From NCBI GenBank assembly GCA_039819165.1, contig JBCBSM010000001.1, positions 1,984,001 through 2,048,000 of the forward strand: a stretch of DNA of 64,000 nt. The letters are read 5' to 3'. Positions 18,031-26,737 of the stretch are shown in pieces. The notes beneath the pieces are model-generated. The model was not told the DNA's origin. It did no database searches and saw only the letters and a list, made by a program, of their open reading frames with translations. Made by a program: the position numbers and the translations under genes. Position 1 is the stretch's first letter. Each line of letters begins with the position of its first letter. The DNA is from Planctomycetota bacterium. Lineage in GTDB: Bacteria > Planctomycetota > Phycisphaerae > Phycisphaerales > UBA1924.

Positions 18031-18666
18031 CTACGGGCAGCCGGAGTCGAACGCGGTCTGGAAGGCGAGAAAGTCGAAGATCGTCAGCTCGCCATCGAAG
18101 TCGAGGTCCGCCACAAGGTTGCCGGCGTCGAACAGCGTCTGGAATTCCAGGAAGTCGAACAGGTCCAGCGAGCCATCGAGATCCAGGTCGGCCACGCAGT
18201 CCACGGGGTCGACGCGCACCGAGACGCCGCCGATGTTGTCGCTGCACAGGCTGTCGCCGATGCCAATGAGCAGATCCACCCCCGCGTACTTGCGGAAGAG
18301 GATGATCCGCGGCCGGAGCAGAGCCAGCGCGGGCGTCATAGCGACCTCGCCGCGCGCCACGAACCGGCCGGTCCCGCGGCCATCGGCGGTCGTCACCGCG
18401 TGGTTGGTGGCCCAGCCGGTGGAACACCCGTAGCCCCCGGCGTCGCAGCCGCTCACGCTTCCACCCCACGGGTTCCAGGCCTGGAACACGTCGTCGATGG
18501 GCAGCGTGCGGTAGAGCCCCTGCGGCAGATCGATCACCCGGACGGGCCGCGCCGGGGGCACGAAGCAGTCCGATCGCGCATCGAGGTGGTACACGTCCTG
18601 CGCGCACGCCAGGGCGCACGGGGCGATCGAGACGGACAGCGCAACGCGTGCGGATCGAGCGAGCAT
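18031..18666 (-). CDS. secreted dockerin-like repeat protein, paralogue 1
   Basis: A 211-residue secreted protein. The ATG at 18666 follows GGGAG and gives a signal peptide ending ALACA. The body has conserved Cys pairs (RSDCFVPP, SGCDAGGYGCSTG, DSLCSDN). It ends in the dockerin-like units LDLDGSLDLFDFLEFQ and LDFDGELTIFDFLAFQ, finishing SGCP. It is about 40% alike by eye to the next gene upstream (18824-19504), sharing LYxT, WGGSVxGCD and GVGDSxCxDN-type motifs, so the pair arose by tandem duplication. The body family is not recognised. Confidence 0.82.
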   Translation of the reverse strand: MLARSARVALSVSIAPCALACAQDVYHLDARSDCFVPPARPVRVIDLPQGLYRTLPIDDVFQAWNPWGGSVSGCDAGGYGCSTGWATNHAVTTADGRGTGRFVARGEVAMTPALALLRPRIILFRKYAGVDLLIGIGDSLCSDNIGGVSVRVDPVDCVADLDLDGSLDLFDFLEFQTLFDAGNLVADLDFDGELTIFDFLAFQTAFDSGCP

Positions 18667-18823
18667 CTGGTTCTCCCTGTGCTGGGCGACCCGCGCGCAA
18701 TGGGCGCACCGCAACCGCGGGGAACGCGCCTTCCTCCCAGGAGCGAGAGAAACGCGGACGACTCACGCGCCGGCCCGCGAACGCACGCCAACGCGAACCC
18801 GATCTCGAATACCCCGATCCCCG

Positions 18824-19504
18824 CTAACGCAGGCCGACCGTCGCGAACTCCGCGTCGCCCTGCTCGGCCGCGACCGGCGGCGAGCAGCCCTGCGCGAACA
18901 GGGCCTGGAAGGCGTTGAAGTCGGTCACGGTGAACTCGCCATCGCAGTCGAGATCGGCGATGGCGTTGGATTCCTCGAAGAGGTTCTGGAACTCGAGGAA
19001 ATCGAAGAAGTTCAGCTCGCCATCGAGGTTGAAGTCGGGCGGGCACGCCGCCAGCTCGATCCGCACGGCAACCGTGCCGACGTTATCGGCGCAGTGGCTG
19101 TCGCCCACGCCCAGGAAGAGCGTCTCGGAATCGCAGCGACGGAAGAGCACCCTGCGCGGCTCCTGCAGCGCGAGCGCGGGCGTGGCCGCGATGGCGCCGA
19201 AGTCGACGCGTGTGGCCACCGGGTTGCCGCTCTCGGCCGACACGGCGTGGCCGGTCAGCCAGCCCATGGTGCAATTCAGTCCGTCGCCGTCGCAGCCGTC
19301 GACCGAGCCGCCCCAGGCGTTCCACGCATCGAAGGCATCGCCAACCGCCACGGTCTGGTAGAGCCCCGGCGGCAGGTCGAGCTCGATGCTGGGCACCTCG
19401 GGCGGGACGAAGCACTGCTGCAAGGAATCCAGCACGAAGACGCCCTGGGCCGACGCCGAGCAGGCGAGCGACCCCAGAGCTACGAGCGGTACGCGAGCGT
19501 TCAT
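18824..19504 (-). CDS. secreted dockerin-like repeat protein, paralogue 2
   Basis: A 226-residue secreted protein, tandem paralogue of the gene at 18031-18666. Signal peptide ends SASA. The body keeps the Cys pattern (QQCFVPP, DGCDGDGLNCTMGW, DSHCADN). The dockerin units have diverged: FNLDGELNFFDFLEFQ and LDCDGEFTVTDFNAFQ. Unlike the others it does not stop at Gly-Cys: after QGCS it continues about 20 residues (to TVGLR). If the Gly-Cys end is a processing signal, the extension may show cleavage or loss of function. It lies 157 bases upstream of its paralogue. Confidence 0.8.
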   Translation of the reverse strand: MNARVPLVALGSLACSASAQGVFVLDSLQQCFVPPEVPSIELDLPPGLYQTVAVGDAFDAWNAWGGSVDGCDGDGLNCTMGWLTGHAVSAESGNPVATRVDFGAIAATPALALQEPRRVLFRRCDSETLFLGVGDSHCADNVGTVAVRIELAACPPDFNLDGELNFFDFLEFQNLFEESNAIADLDCDGEFTVTDFNAFQALFAQGCSPPVAAEQGDAEFATVGLR

Positions 19505-19651
19505 GCCATCGCCTCCCCGTCCTCCGCATTGCTCCGCCGACGTACTCTACACGAGCACCATGGGCGGATGCAACGCGAAAGCGCCGCGGGTGGGCGCCGC
19601 ATCGGGCAAGATGGGCAGGCTTATGAAGCGGGGTTGGCGAACGGGGCCGCT

Positions 19652-21118
19652 CTAGAAGGGCAGCTGCACGCCGGCCTGGATCTTGTGGGCCTCGTAGTTG
19701 TCCCCGAAGTCGCCCTCGTAGGCCAGGCGGAAGTTGAACCCGTTGGCGGTCCGCAGCCCGATGCCGGTGCTCGGGCTCAGGTAGTTGTCGACGGCGGCGT
19801 CATCGATGAAATCCGAGTAGCTCAGGCCGGCAAAGACGTAGGCGTTGTCGCCGATGCCGTACGTCGCCTTGCCGCCCACGCGGACGAAGTCCTGCGACAG
19901 GTCGGGATCGAACTCGAACTCGTCGATCTGCAGCGTGATGGACTCGAAGTGGGTGAAGCTGCCCGAACCGCTGAAGATCCAGTCGCCGACCTCGTAGCTC
20001 GCCAGCGCGGTGCCGCCCACGCCCCAGAACAGGCCGCCCGAGATCAGCTCGAACGACCCCGAGCCGACGATCAGCGCGCCCGGCGTGATCTGGAAGGTGA
20101 AGCCCTTGCCGTCGTGCTGCTGGATCAGCCGGATCGGGATGTCGAGGTGCGCGCCGGCGAGGAAGACGTCGGCGTCCTCGACGTTGTAGTACGACAGCGG
20201 GAAGGACGCGGCCACGCCCCAGAAGCGGTTGAAGCGGTACTCGTAGCTCGAGGCGACCTGGATGAACTCGCTGTCGATGCCGTCGGCATCCGCGATGCCA
20301 CCGATGGCGTCCAGCCGCACGCGCAGCCCGCGGTCCGAGCCCGGCTGGAACCACTGGACCTGCGCGGTGCCGGTCTGGGCGGCGTCGAGTTCCTGGTCGC
20401 CCTGCGCACCGCTCTGGCCGCCGCCCTGCGCCCCGTCCTGGCGGGTGCCGGCCTCGTTGAGCCCGAAGCCGCTGGCCGACCCGGTGGATCGCATCCCGCC
20501 ACCCTGCTGCTCGGCCTGGCCGGCCTGCCGGCTCCATCCCGACGCGCGAAACGCGCCGGGCATCACGGGCTCGACGACCTCGCCCCGCATAATCCGCCGC
20601 TCGAGCCGCGTCAGGTCCTGGTGCTGGCCGAAGCGGCGGAACTTGTACGAGCCCATCTGCGCCGTGGTCGACTGCGGGTTGCCGTCGGTCACCGCCACGA
20701 GCGACAGCTCGTTGATCTCGTTGAGGAAGTCCGACACGACGTCCCCGCCGTTCTGCTCCAGGAAGTCGATGATCTGGTCCTCGACGTCCTGGTCGGCCGT
20801 CGCGGTGAACACAAGCGGCGGCTCGTCGCGGCCGACGAAGTCGAGCGTTGCGGTGTTGCCGTCGGAGCTGAGCGTGAACGTGATCGCATCGTCCACGCCG
20901 GCGTACCGCAGCGACGCGGAGAAGGCCTCGCCCTCGAAGCTCGCGAAGGCGCCCTCGGTATCGAGCAGGCCCTGGACCAGGTCGGGCACGCTCGATCCAC
21001 CAACGACCATGTCGGCCACGCTCGGATCAACGGCATCGACCGAGACCTCGAAGAGGCTCTGCGCCGAGGCCGCCCCGCAGACGCCCAGGATCGCCAGTAT
21101 TCCCGCTTCTCGCCGCAT
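19652..21118 (-). CDS. outer-membrane beta-barrel protein with N-terminal passenger-like region
   Basis: A 488-residue protein with a signal peptide (ending ASAQ), about 130 residues of acidic alpha/beta sequence, a Gln/Gly-rich linker (residues about 190-240), then a C-terminal half of alternating beta strands. The strands end in aromatic residues and the protein stops at HKIQAGVQLPF, with the terminal Phe typical of barrels inserted by BamA. The strand count of about 12 to 14 resembles autotransporter-type barrels, but the passenger is short. Role unknown. It is divergent from the RGF-repeat gene, the two starts only 64 bases apart. Confidence 0.8.
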   Translation of the reverse strand: MRREAGILAILGVCGAASAQSLFEVSVDAVDPSVADMVVGGSSVPDLVQGLLDTEGAFASFEGEAFSASLRYAGVDDAITFTLSSDGNTATLDFVGRDEPPLVFTATADQDVEDQIIDFLEQNGGDVVSDFLNEINELSLVAVTDGNPQSTTAQMGSYKFRRFGQHQDLTRLERRIMRGEVVEPVMPGAFRASGWSRQAGQAEQQGGGMRSTGSASGFGLNEAGTRQDGAQGGGQSGAQGDQELDAAQTGTAQVQWFQPGSDRGLRVRLDAIGGIADADGIDSEFIQVASSYEYRFNRFWGVAASFPLSYYNVEDADVFLAGAHLDIPIRLIQQHDGKGFTFQITPGALIVGSGSFELISGGLFWGVGGTALASYEVGDWIFSGSGSFTHFESITLQIDEFEFDPDLSQDFVRVGGKATYGIGDNAYVFAGLSYSDFIDDAAVDNYLSPSTGIGLRTANGFNFRLAYEGDFGDNYEAHKIQAGVQLPF

Positions 21119-21182
21119 CTTTGGACTCTCCAGCGTGGCCGGGCTTTTGAATAAGCGTTCGCCCCGCTGGCTTTATCTCGGC

Positions 21183-21611
21183 ATGAACACCACCACGCTG
21201 CACAAGTTCGCCGTCCTCTCCTCGCTCGCACTCCTCTTCGCCGCCGCCGCACCGGCCCGGGCCAACGACGGGGTCGTCCAGGCCACGTCCGGAAAGGTCG
21301 TCACCGTCGACCACGGCAAGAAGGTCCTCATCCTGCCGGGCCACAAGAAGGACGTGAAGTTCGGCCACAAGGGATTCGTCGGCAACCGGGGCTTCTTCAA
21401 CCGGGGCTTCCGCAGCCGCAGCTTCAACCGCGGATTCCGCAGCCGCAGCTTCAATCGGGGCTTCCGTTCGAACCGAGGCTTCCGCAGCCGCAGCTTCAAC
21501 CGGGGCTTCCGCAGCCGCGGGTTCCGCTCGAGCCGGGGCTTCCGCTCCAGCCGCGGCTTCCGGGGTGGCTTCCGCCGCGGCTTCGCCGGCCGGCGTGGCT
21601 TCCGCCGGTAG
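21183..21611 (+). CDS. secreted Arg/Gly/Phe repeat protein
   Basis: A 142-residue protein. The signal peptide ends APARA; residues about 28-60 form a small basic region (VVTVDHGKKVLILPGHKKDV). From about residue 67 to the end the sequence is built from units NRGFRSRSF and SRGFRS, using almost only Arg, Gly, Phe, Ser and Asn, with no acidic residue. The mature protein is thus a strong polycation with regular Phe spacing. This resembles RGG/FG low-complexity regions that bind nucleic acids or phase-separate, but it carries an export signal. I know no family. It is divergent from the outer-membrane barrel gene. Confidence 0.75.
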   Translation: MNTTTLHKFAVLSSLALLFAAAAPARANDGVVQATSGKVVTVDHGKKVLILPGHKKDVKFGHKGFVGNRGFFNRGFRSRSFNRGFRSRSFNRGFRSNRGFRSRSFNRGFRSRGFRSSRGFRSSRGFRGGFRRGFAGRRGFRR

Positions 21612-21721
21612 CCGACCCGCCGGGGCCCAACCCTCCCCAGGCCCCGCCGATCACGGCCAACCACCTCCCCTCCTCCCCAAAACTCGCCCCTCCCCGCTCG
21701 GTCCGGACGTACCTTCACGGC

Positions 21722-22054
21722 ATGTCGGACCGAGCGGACATGTCTCGCACGCCGGAAATGGTCGAGGCGCTGCACCCCGAGGGAAAGTCGCCCACCCGCG
21801 TCAACAAGGCCAGCTACGACGCCTACCGCGGCGCCATCCTCGATTGCCTGAAGCCCCACCCCGACGGCCGCACGCTGGCCGACCTCGAGATCGACCTGCT
21901 CGACGCCGTCCCCGAACAGTTCCACAGCCCCAGCGGTGGTTGCATGTGGTGGCTGATGACCGTGAAGCTGGACCTGGAGGCACGGGGCCTGGTCGAGCGG
22001 GTGCCCGGGGCTAAGCCCCAGCGGCTGCGGCTGCGGCTGCGGCGGGACGCATGA
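21722..22054 (+). CDS. small conserved protein, winged-helix-like
   Basis: A 110-residue basic protein. The pattern NKASYDAYRGAILDCLKPH, then LADLEIDLL and WWLMTVKLDLEARGLVERVPG looks like a winged-helix fold: three helices, then a wing, with GLVERVPGAKPQRLRL as wing and tail. It resembles small bacterial proteins of the DUF6958 kind by memory, not by search. It may bind DNA. Its stop overlaps the ATG of the next gene (ATGA at 22051-22054). Confidence 0.65.
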   Translation: MSDRADMSRTPEMVEALHPEGKSPTRVNKASYDAYRGAILDCLKPHPDGRTLADLEIDLLDAVPEQFHSPSGGCMWWLMTVKLDLEARGLVERVPGAKPQRLRLRLRRDA

Positions 22055-22818
22055 CACGCCGACGCGCGGCCCGGCGGCTGCGGGGGATGGCACCGATCAT
22101 CCTGATCTGGATCGCCGGCGGCGTGCTGTGCACCATTGCGTCGTCCTGGGCGCTGCAGTGGGTGCAGTTCCACCAGAATCAGGACGATCGGCGGACGCGC
22201 CGGACGCAGACCTTCTTTGAATCCATGGAAGCCGGCACCCGCGTCTACGAACGCTACCGCACGCCGGCGCCCGATCCGGACAGCGGCGATCTCGTCCCGG
22301 CGGGCCTGCTCGATTGGCTCACCCTCGAGCGCTACCCGGGGTGGCAAGAGTCGTTCCTGGAGAGCTACCTCATCGAGCCGCACGCCCGGTACGTCGTCAA
22401 GGAATCGCTGCTTATCCACGAGTCGGGATGGCCGACGCACGCGATGGCGGTGGCCCAGCAGCGCACGGCCTTCCACGAGAATCTCATCAGGCGCCGCCTC
22501 CCGGTCCCCCTCGGCGGCGTGCGGACGAGTCCGAGGCACTCCATCTCGACGGGCATCGAGATCCACGCCGGCTCATCCCGCGCCCTAGATCTCGTTGCCT
22601 TCGACCGCTTCGCCCTCCCCCTCATGCCGATCTGGCCCGGCTTCGCGATCAACACCGCCTTCTACGCCGCCGTGCTCGCCACGATGTGGTACGGCCAGCG
22701 GCCGATCCGAATCCTCCGCTGGAATCTCCGCGGCCGCTGCCTCGGCTGCGGCTACGACGTGCGGAATCTAGCGACGTGCCCCGAGTGCGGGCGCCCTCCG
22801 TCCGAGCCGCGTGCATGA
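22051..22818 (+). CDS. membrane protein with C-terminal zinc ribbon
   Basis: A 255-residue protein with an N-terminal membrane helix (APIILIWIAGGVLCTIASSW), a soluble segment of about 150 residues rich in aromatic and charged residues, a second helix (INTAFYAAVLATMWYG), and a C-terminal ribbon CLGCGYDVRNL ... CPECGRPP. The soluble part probably faces outward and the ribbon inward. Same family signature as the genes at 14831 and 24857. It is coupled to the small winged-helix-like gene by an ATGA overlap. No function recognised. Confidence 0.72.
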   Translation: MTRRRAARRLRGMAPIILIWIAGGVLCTIASSWALQWVQFHQNQDDRRTRRTQTFFESMEAGTRVYERYRTPAPDPDSGDLVPAGLLDWLTLERYPGWQESFLESYLIEPHARYVVKESLLIHESGWPTHAMAVAQQRTAFHENLIRRRLPVPLGGVRTSPRHSISTGIEIHAGSSRALDLVAFDRFALPLMPIWPGFAINTAFYAAVLATMWYGQRPIRILRWNLRGRCLGCGYDVRNLATCPECGRPPSEPRA

Positions 22819-22835
22819 GCACGCGGCTCGCTTGA

Positions 22836-24227
22836 TCACTCCCCCACCACCTTCTTCCGCCGCAGCACGTGGTGGTAGTGCTGCGCGAAGCGGTGGGCCT
22901 CGTCGCGGATCTGCTGGCACAGCCTCAGCCCGAGATTCTCGCGGCCGAGACGGATCGGCTCGCTCCTCTCCTGCACATAGATCAGCTCCTCCTTCTTCGC
23001 GAGGCTTATCACCATCGGCGGCCGCACGTCCATGTCCCGCAGCGCCTCCATGGCGGCGTGCAGCTGGCCCAGGCCGCCGTCGATCAGGATGACGTCGGGA
23101 TACAGCTCCTGGCCGCTGCCGGCCTCGCGGTAGCGACGGCTGACCACCTCGCGGATGCTCGAGTAGTCGTCGTTGTCGGCGGTCTGGATCTTGTAGCGGC
23201 GGTACTCGCTCTTGAACGGCTTGCCGTCGACGAAGCAGACCTTGCTGCCGACGGTCTCGCTGCCGCCGAGGTGGGCGATGTCGATGCCCTCGATCACGCG
23301 GGGCGGCTCGCCGAGGCCGAGCGTGCGCTGCAGGCTCCGCAGGCCCTTCTCGGGGTCGATGTAGCCGATCTCGGTCTCGGGCTGCCAGCCGTCCTTGCGG
23401 GTGCTGCGCTCCTCGAGCTTCTCGATGGAGACGATCTGGTCGCGCAGCTCGGCGGCCCGCTCGTACTGGAGGTTCGCGCTCGCGTCCTCCATCTCGGTGC
23501 GCAGCTCGCGGAGCATCTGGCTCCGCTTGCTGGTCATGAAGCGCACGAAGCGATCGATCTGGCCCGCGTACGCCTCCTTCTGCACCTTGTCGGCGCACGG
23601 CGCCGTGCACTGGCCGATGCTGTACAGGAGGCACGGGCGGAAGTAGCGGTTCTTCGGATCGCCCTCGACGATGTCCAGCTTGCAGTCGCGGAACTTGAAC
23701 ACCCGCTGGGCTACCTGCACGGCCTCCCGCAGCGCGCCCGCGTTGACGAACGGCCCGAAGACCCTGGCACCCTTGGCATACTCGGCCGTCGTGCCGTCGG
23801 GCCGCATGCCACCCGGGTTGCGCGTGACGAACACCCGCGGGAAGTCCTCGCGCTGGGTGACGACCAGGTACGGGAACGTCTTGTCGTCGGTGAGCCGGAC
23901 GTTGAAGCGCGGCCGCGTGTCCTTGATGAGCCGGTTCTCGGCGAGCAGCGCCTCGAACTCGGTCTCGCACTCGAGGATCTCGAAGTCGTCGACGACGTCG
24001 AGCATCGGCGCCTTGGCGGGGCCGAGGTCCGCACTAGGCACGAAGTAGCTCGACACCCGGTCGGGTAGCACGCGGGCCTTGCCAACATAAATGACGATGC
24101 CCCGGGCGTCCTTCATCAGGTAGACGCCGGGCACCTTGGGCAGCCCGCGGGCCCGCGCGAGCAGCCGCGCGAGGCGGTCCTCTCTGGACTCGGTTCCGGA
24201 TTCGGGCGTCGAAGCGGGGTCGCTCAC
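22836..24227 (-). CDS. uvrC: excinuclease ABC subunit C, lacking the C-terminal HhH domain
   Basis: A 463-residue UvrC, the nuclease that cuts both sides of a UvrAB-marked DNA lesion. GVYLMKDARGIVIYVGKARV is the GIY-YIG nuclease (3' cut). LQYERAAELRDQI is the UVR motif that contacts UvrB. The RNase H-like nuclease (5' cut) keeps its acidic residues in GIDIAHLGG and VILIDGGLGQLHAA and its His in RDEAHRFAQHYHH. Typical UvrC is about 600 residues and ends in two helix-hairpin-helix motifs; this one stops shortly after the nuclease, at RRKKVVGE. The start is GTG at 24227. Confidence 0.93.
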   Translation of the reverse strand: MSDPASTPESGTESREDRLARLLARARGLPKVPGVYLMKDARGIVIYVGKARVLPDRVSSYFVPSADLGPAKAPMLDVVDDFEILECETEFEALLAENRLIKDTRPRFNVRLTDDKTFPYLVVTQREDFPRVFVTRNPGGMRPDGTTAEYAKGARVFGPFVNAGALREAVQVAQRVFKFRDCKLDIVEGDPKNRYFRPCLLYSIGQCTAPCADKVQKEAYAGQIDRFVRFMTSKRSQMLRELRTEMEDASANLQYERAAELRDQIVSIEKLEERSTRKDGWQPETEIGYIDPEKGLRSLQRTLGLGEPPRVIEGIDIAHLGGSETVGSKVCFVDGKPFKSEYRRYKIQTADNDDYSSIREVVSRRYREAGSGQELYPDVILIDGGLGQLHAAMEALRDMDVRPPMVISLAKKEELIYVQERSEPIRLGRENLGLRLCQQIRDEAHRFAQHYHHVLRRKKVVGE

Positions 24228-24251
24228 GGGAGGAGCCTAGAGAACGCCGCC

Positions 24252-24749
24252 CTACCGCGGCCCGCCCCGGGGGGAAGCGCCGCCGGTGCCGGCTGGGCTC
24301 GATCCGGATTGGTCGCGGGCGAGCCCGGCCTGCTGCTGCTGGATCATCAGCGCGGGCGAGGTCGTGCCCCGCTCCATGGCCTCGGCCTTCTGCGCGGCGG
24401 CGCGCAGCTCGGCATCGCGGGCGAACTCCGACGCGCTCGCCCCGCCGCCGCCCAGCCCGAAGGCCCACACCACCGCGACGGCCGCCACGAGCACGAGCGC
24501 CGCCCCCGCACCGAATGCGTAGAGGGCAAACCTCGGGTTGCCGGCTTGTTCCTCCAGCCGCTCGCGGGCCTCGCTGACGCGCTCGCTGAGTCGGGGGCGA
24601 TCGGGGTCGCGCTCGGGCAGCAGCCGGAAGCTCCGCGTGGCGATGCGGTCCTTCAGGCGGCCGGACGCCTCCTTGGCGGCATCGAGCGTGCCGTCGATCT
24701 TCCGGCCCATGCCGGCGAGGCTGTCCTCGAAGCCCGAGTTTCCGGACAT
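24252..24749 (-). CDS. single-pass membrane protein, unknown function
   Basis: A 165-residue protein. An N-terminal helical segment (about residues 1-70) rich in Glu, Arg and Lys precedes one membrane helix (ALYAFGAGAALVLVAAVAVV). After it come a Gly-rich turn, a helical part and a disordered Gly/Ser/Pro tail. It starts at ATG 24749 with GGAGG about 10 bases upstream. It lies 24 bases upstream of uvrC on the same strand, but the content gives no link to repair. No family recognised. Confidence 0.68.
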   Translation of the reverse strand: MSGNSGFEDSLAGMGRKIDGTLDAAKEASGRLKDRIATRSFRLLPERDPDRPRLSERVSEARERLEEQAGNPRFALYAFGAGAALVLVAAVAVVWAFGLGGGGASASEFARDAELRAAAQKAEAMERGTTSPALMIQQQQAGLARDQSGSSPAGTGGASPRGGPR

Positions 24750-24856
24750 GCCTGCACGCCCTCCTGGACCATTCTATCGGCCCGCACGCCGATCACAAAG
24801 GGATTCGTGCCAGGGGTTTGCTGGTTGCGGCGAGGCGGGCACGCTTGGATTGGGGG

Positions 24857-25627
24857 ATGGCCGAGCCACCCGAGATCGCCGATCCCGCGCCGCCGGGGTT
24901 GCAGTGCGTGGGGTGCCGCTACGACGTCGGCGGCCTGCCCATGCGCGGGCGGTGCCCCGAGTGCGGAAGGCCGGTGGCGGGATCGCTCGCGACGGCCTCG
25001 CTCACCGATGCCCACCCGTTTTACGCCCGCAAGTTCCGCGAGTACGGCAACCTCGTGCTCGCGGGCGACCTCATCCTGCTGGCGTCCTTCGGGCTCTTCG
25101 GCGTGCTCATCGCCGCGTACCCAGACCCATTACGATCGCCCGGCATCGCCGACGTGGGCTTCTTCGTGGCGCCCGGGCTGCTCGTGCCCGCCGCGGTGCT
25201 GTTCTGCATCGCGGGCTTCAAGCCGCGGGAGGGCCGCTGGCAGGAGCACGACCTACCCGGCTACGAGCGCAGGCTCTCGGTCACCGCGGCCACCTGGCTG
25301 TGCATCATCGGCCTGCCTGCGGCGGTCTTCGCCGCATTGTTCTCGCCGTTTCTCGGTCTTGCGATCCTGCTCGCCGCGGGGGCCTTCTTCTACGCCTCGA
25401 CGCTCCGCATGTGCCACTCCATCACGGCTCGCTGCGGTCGACCGGCACGGCTTGGTCCATCCGCAAAGCGGACCCTCGTCGGCGCGGTGATCGGCGGCTC
25501 CGTGCTGCTGATTTTCGCGGCGACGACATCGAACGCAGCTGCCATCCTCGCCGCCGCGGGGGCGCTCCTGGTATCCGCGCACGCCGCGTCGGCAGCCCGA
25601 GCGGCGCACGCTATCAAATCGGTCTGA
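24857..25627 (+). CDS. multi-pass membrane protein with N-terminal zinc ribbon
   Basis: A 256-residue protein. Residues about 15-40 form a zinc ribbon (CVGCRYDVGGL ... CPECGRPV), followed by about six hydrophobic helices. The ribbon is the same type as the C-terminal ones at 14831 and 22051, but placed first, so the module has moved between membrane scaffolds. The ATG at 24857 has GGGGG just upstream and begins directly before the ribbon. Convergent with the prepilin gene at 25647. Function unknown. Confidence 0.72.
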   Translation: MAEPPEIADPAPPGLQCVGCRYDVGGLPMRGRCPECGRPVAGSLATASLTDAHPFYARKFREYGNLVLAGDLILLASFGLFGVLIAAYPDPLRSPGIADVGFFVAPGLLVPAAVLFCIAGFKPREGRWQEHDLPGYERRLSVTAATWLCIIGLPAAVFAALFSPFLGLAILLAAGAFFYASTLRMCHSITARCGRPARLGPSAKRTLVGAVIGGSVLLIFAATTSNAAAILAAAGALLVSAHAASAARAAHAIKSV

Positions 25628-25646
25628 GCCGGGCGGCCGAGACCCC

Positions 25647-26615
25647 CTACGGCAGCAGATCCCGCCCCCGCGCGCCCCCCGCCGTCGCCCAGAAGAACAG
25701 CGGGTTGACGCCGTCGGCGCCGGTCTCGCCGCCCATGAACGCATCGTCGATGCGCGGCCGGTGCGGCGCGAACAGCGGCATGAGGTCGCTCGGGCCGATG
25801 CGGCCGCCGGGCAGGTACTCGCCGCCCTCGGCCGCCTCGTCGTGCAGCCGATCCATGTCCACGCGGCGGACGCTGCCGTCGGCGGTAGCGGCGTGCGGCT
25901 TGGCGCGCGGGTTCACCCAGCTGGGCGCGATCTGCTCCCGCCGCGCCGTGCCCGCCGAGATCACCGTCCGCTGCTTCTGCGCAAAGTCGGCCCGCTCCCA
26001 CGCCATCACCTTGGCCTCGGGCGACGCCACGCTGTCGATGCCGATGGTCGCCAGCCCGCTCGGCGTCATCGGCTCGCGGGCGCCGCGGCGGAAGCGGTCC
26101 GGCCGGGTCCACAGCGTGGGCGAGAGGTAGAAGCTCGTGGGCCACAGCACCTGGCCGTCGCGGCTGGACGGCCTCGTCCGCAGCTGGTTGAGCTGGTCCA
26201 GCGCCGCGCGGTCGGCGGGCGAATACTGCACCTCATCGAAGCGCGTGCCGCCCCGCCAGTCGGCCAGCCACGAGTACCAGTAGCACGCGAAGAACTCGGT
26301 GTTCCACTGCGGCGGGGTGTACGGCCCGAATCGCCAGTACGGCTCGTCCTGCGTGGGGTGCAGCGCGTCGTACCACTCGCTGCCCCGCACGCGGCGCTCC
26401 CGCGGATCCTCCCGCGGGTCGAAGGGGTTGGGGAAGGACCGCTGCTCGTTGTCGTAGAGGAACAGCATCTGCGTCATCGACCGCAGGTTGGCCACCCCCA
26501 CCGTCGACCGGGCCGTCAGCCGCGCGCCGGCCAGCGCCGGGATCAGGATGCCCATCAGGATTGCGATGATCGAGATGACCACGAGCAGCTCGATGAGCGT
26601 GAATCCGCGTCGCAT
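25647..26615 (-). CDS. prepilin-type (pseudopilin) protein, long Planctomycetota form
   Basis: A 322-residue type IV pilin-like protein. The N-terminus [20 protein letters not shown] is a class III prepilin leader: cleavage after Gly, N-methyl-Phe, Glu at +5. The hydrophobic helix is followed by a large globular domain about twice the size of usual pseudopilins, as is common in Planctomycetota. The near-C-terminal KPHAATADGSVRRVDMDRLH looks like the family's H-x-DG-type motif. ATG 26615 is chosen because it begins the leader and GGGGGAG lies just before. No pilin-assembly genes are adjacent. Confidence 0.85.
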   Translation of the reverse strand: MRRGFTLIELLVVISIIAILMGILIPALAGARLTARSTVGVANLRSMTQMLFLYDNEQRSFPNPFDPREDPRERRVRGSEWYDALHPTQDEPYWRFGPYTPPQWNTEFFACYWYSWLADWRGGTRFDEVQYSPADRAALDQLNQLRTRPSSRDGQVLWPTSFYLSPTLWTRPDRFRRGAREPMTPSGLATIGIDSVASPEAKVMAWERADFAQKQRTVISAGTARREQIAPSWVNPRAKPHAATADGSVRRVDMDRLHDEAAEGGEYLPGGRIGPSDLMPLFAPHRPRIDDAFMGGETGADGVNPLFFWATAGGARGRDLLP

Positions 26616-26737
26616 GGCTCCCCCGGATGCGGGGCCGCGCTCGCGTGCACGCGGCGCCGCCCGACCATCCAGCATACAGGCACGGCCGCCGCCGTGTTGC
26701 GGGCATGGGCCGCATCGCGGGCCTCGCGGTTAGTCCA

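Noticed and set aside
21400-21600. Short direct repeats that might suggest a CRISPR-like array
   Set aside because: The repeats are in frame, encode the RGF units, vary in sequence and have no unique spacers.
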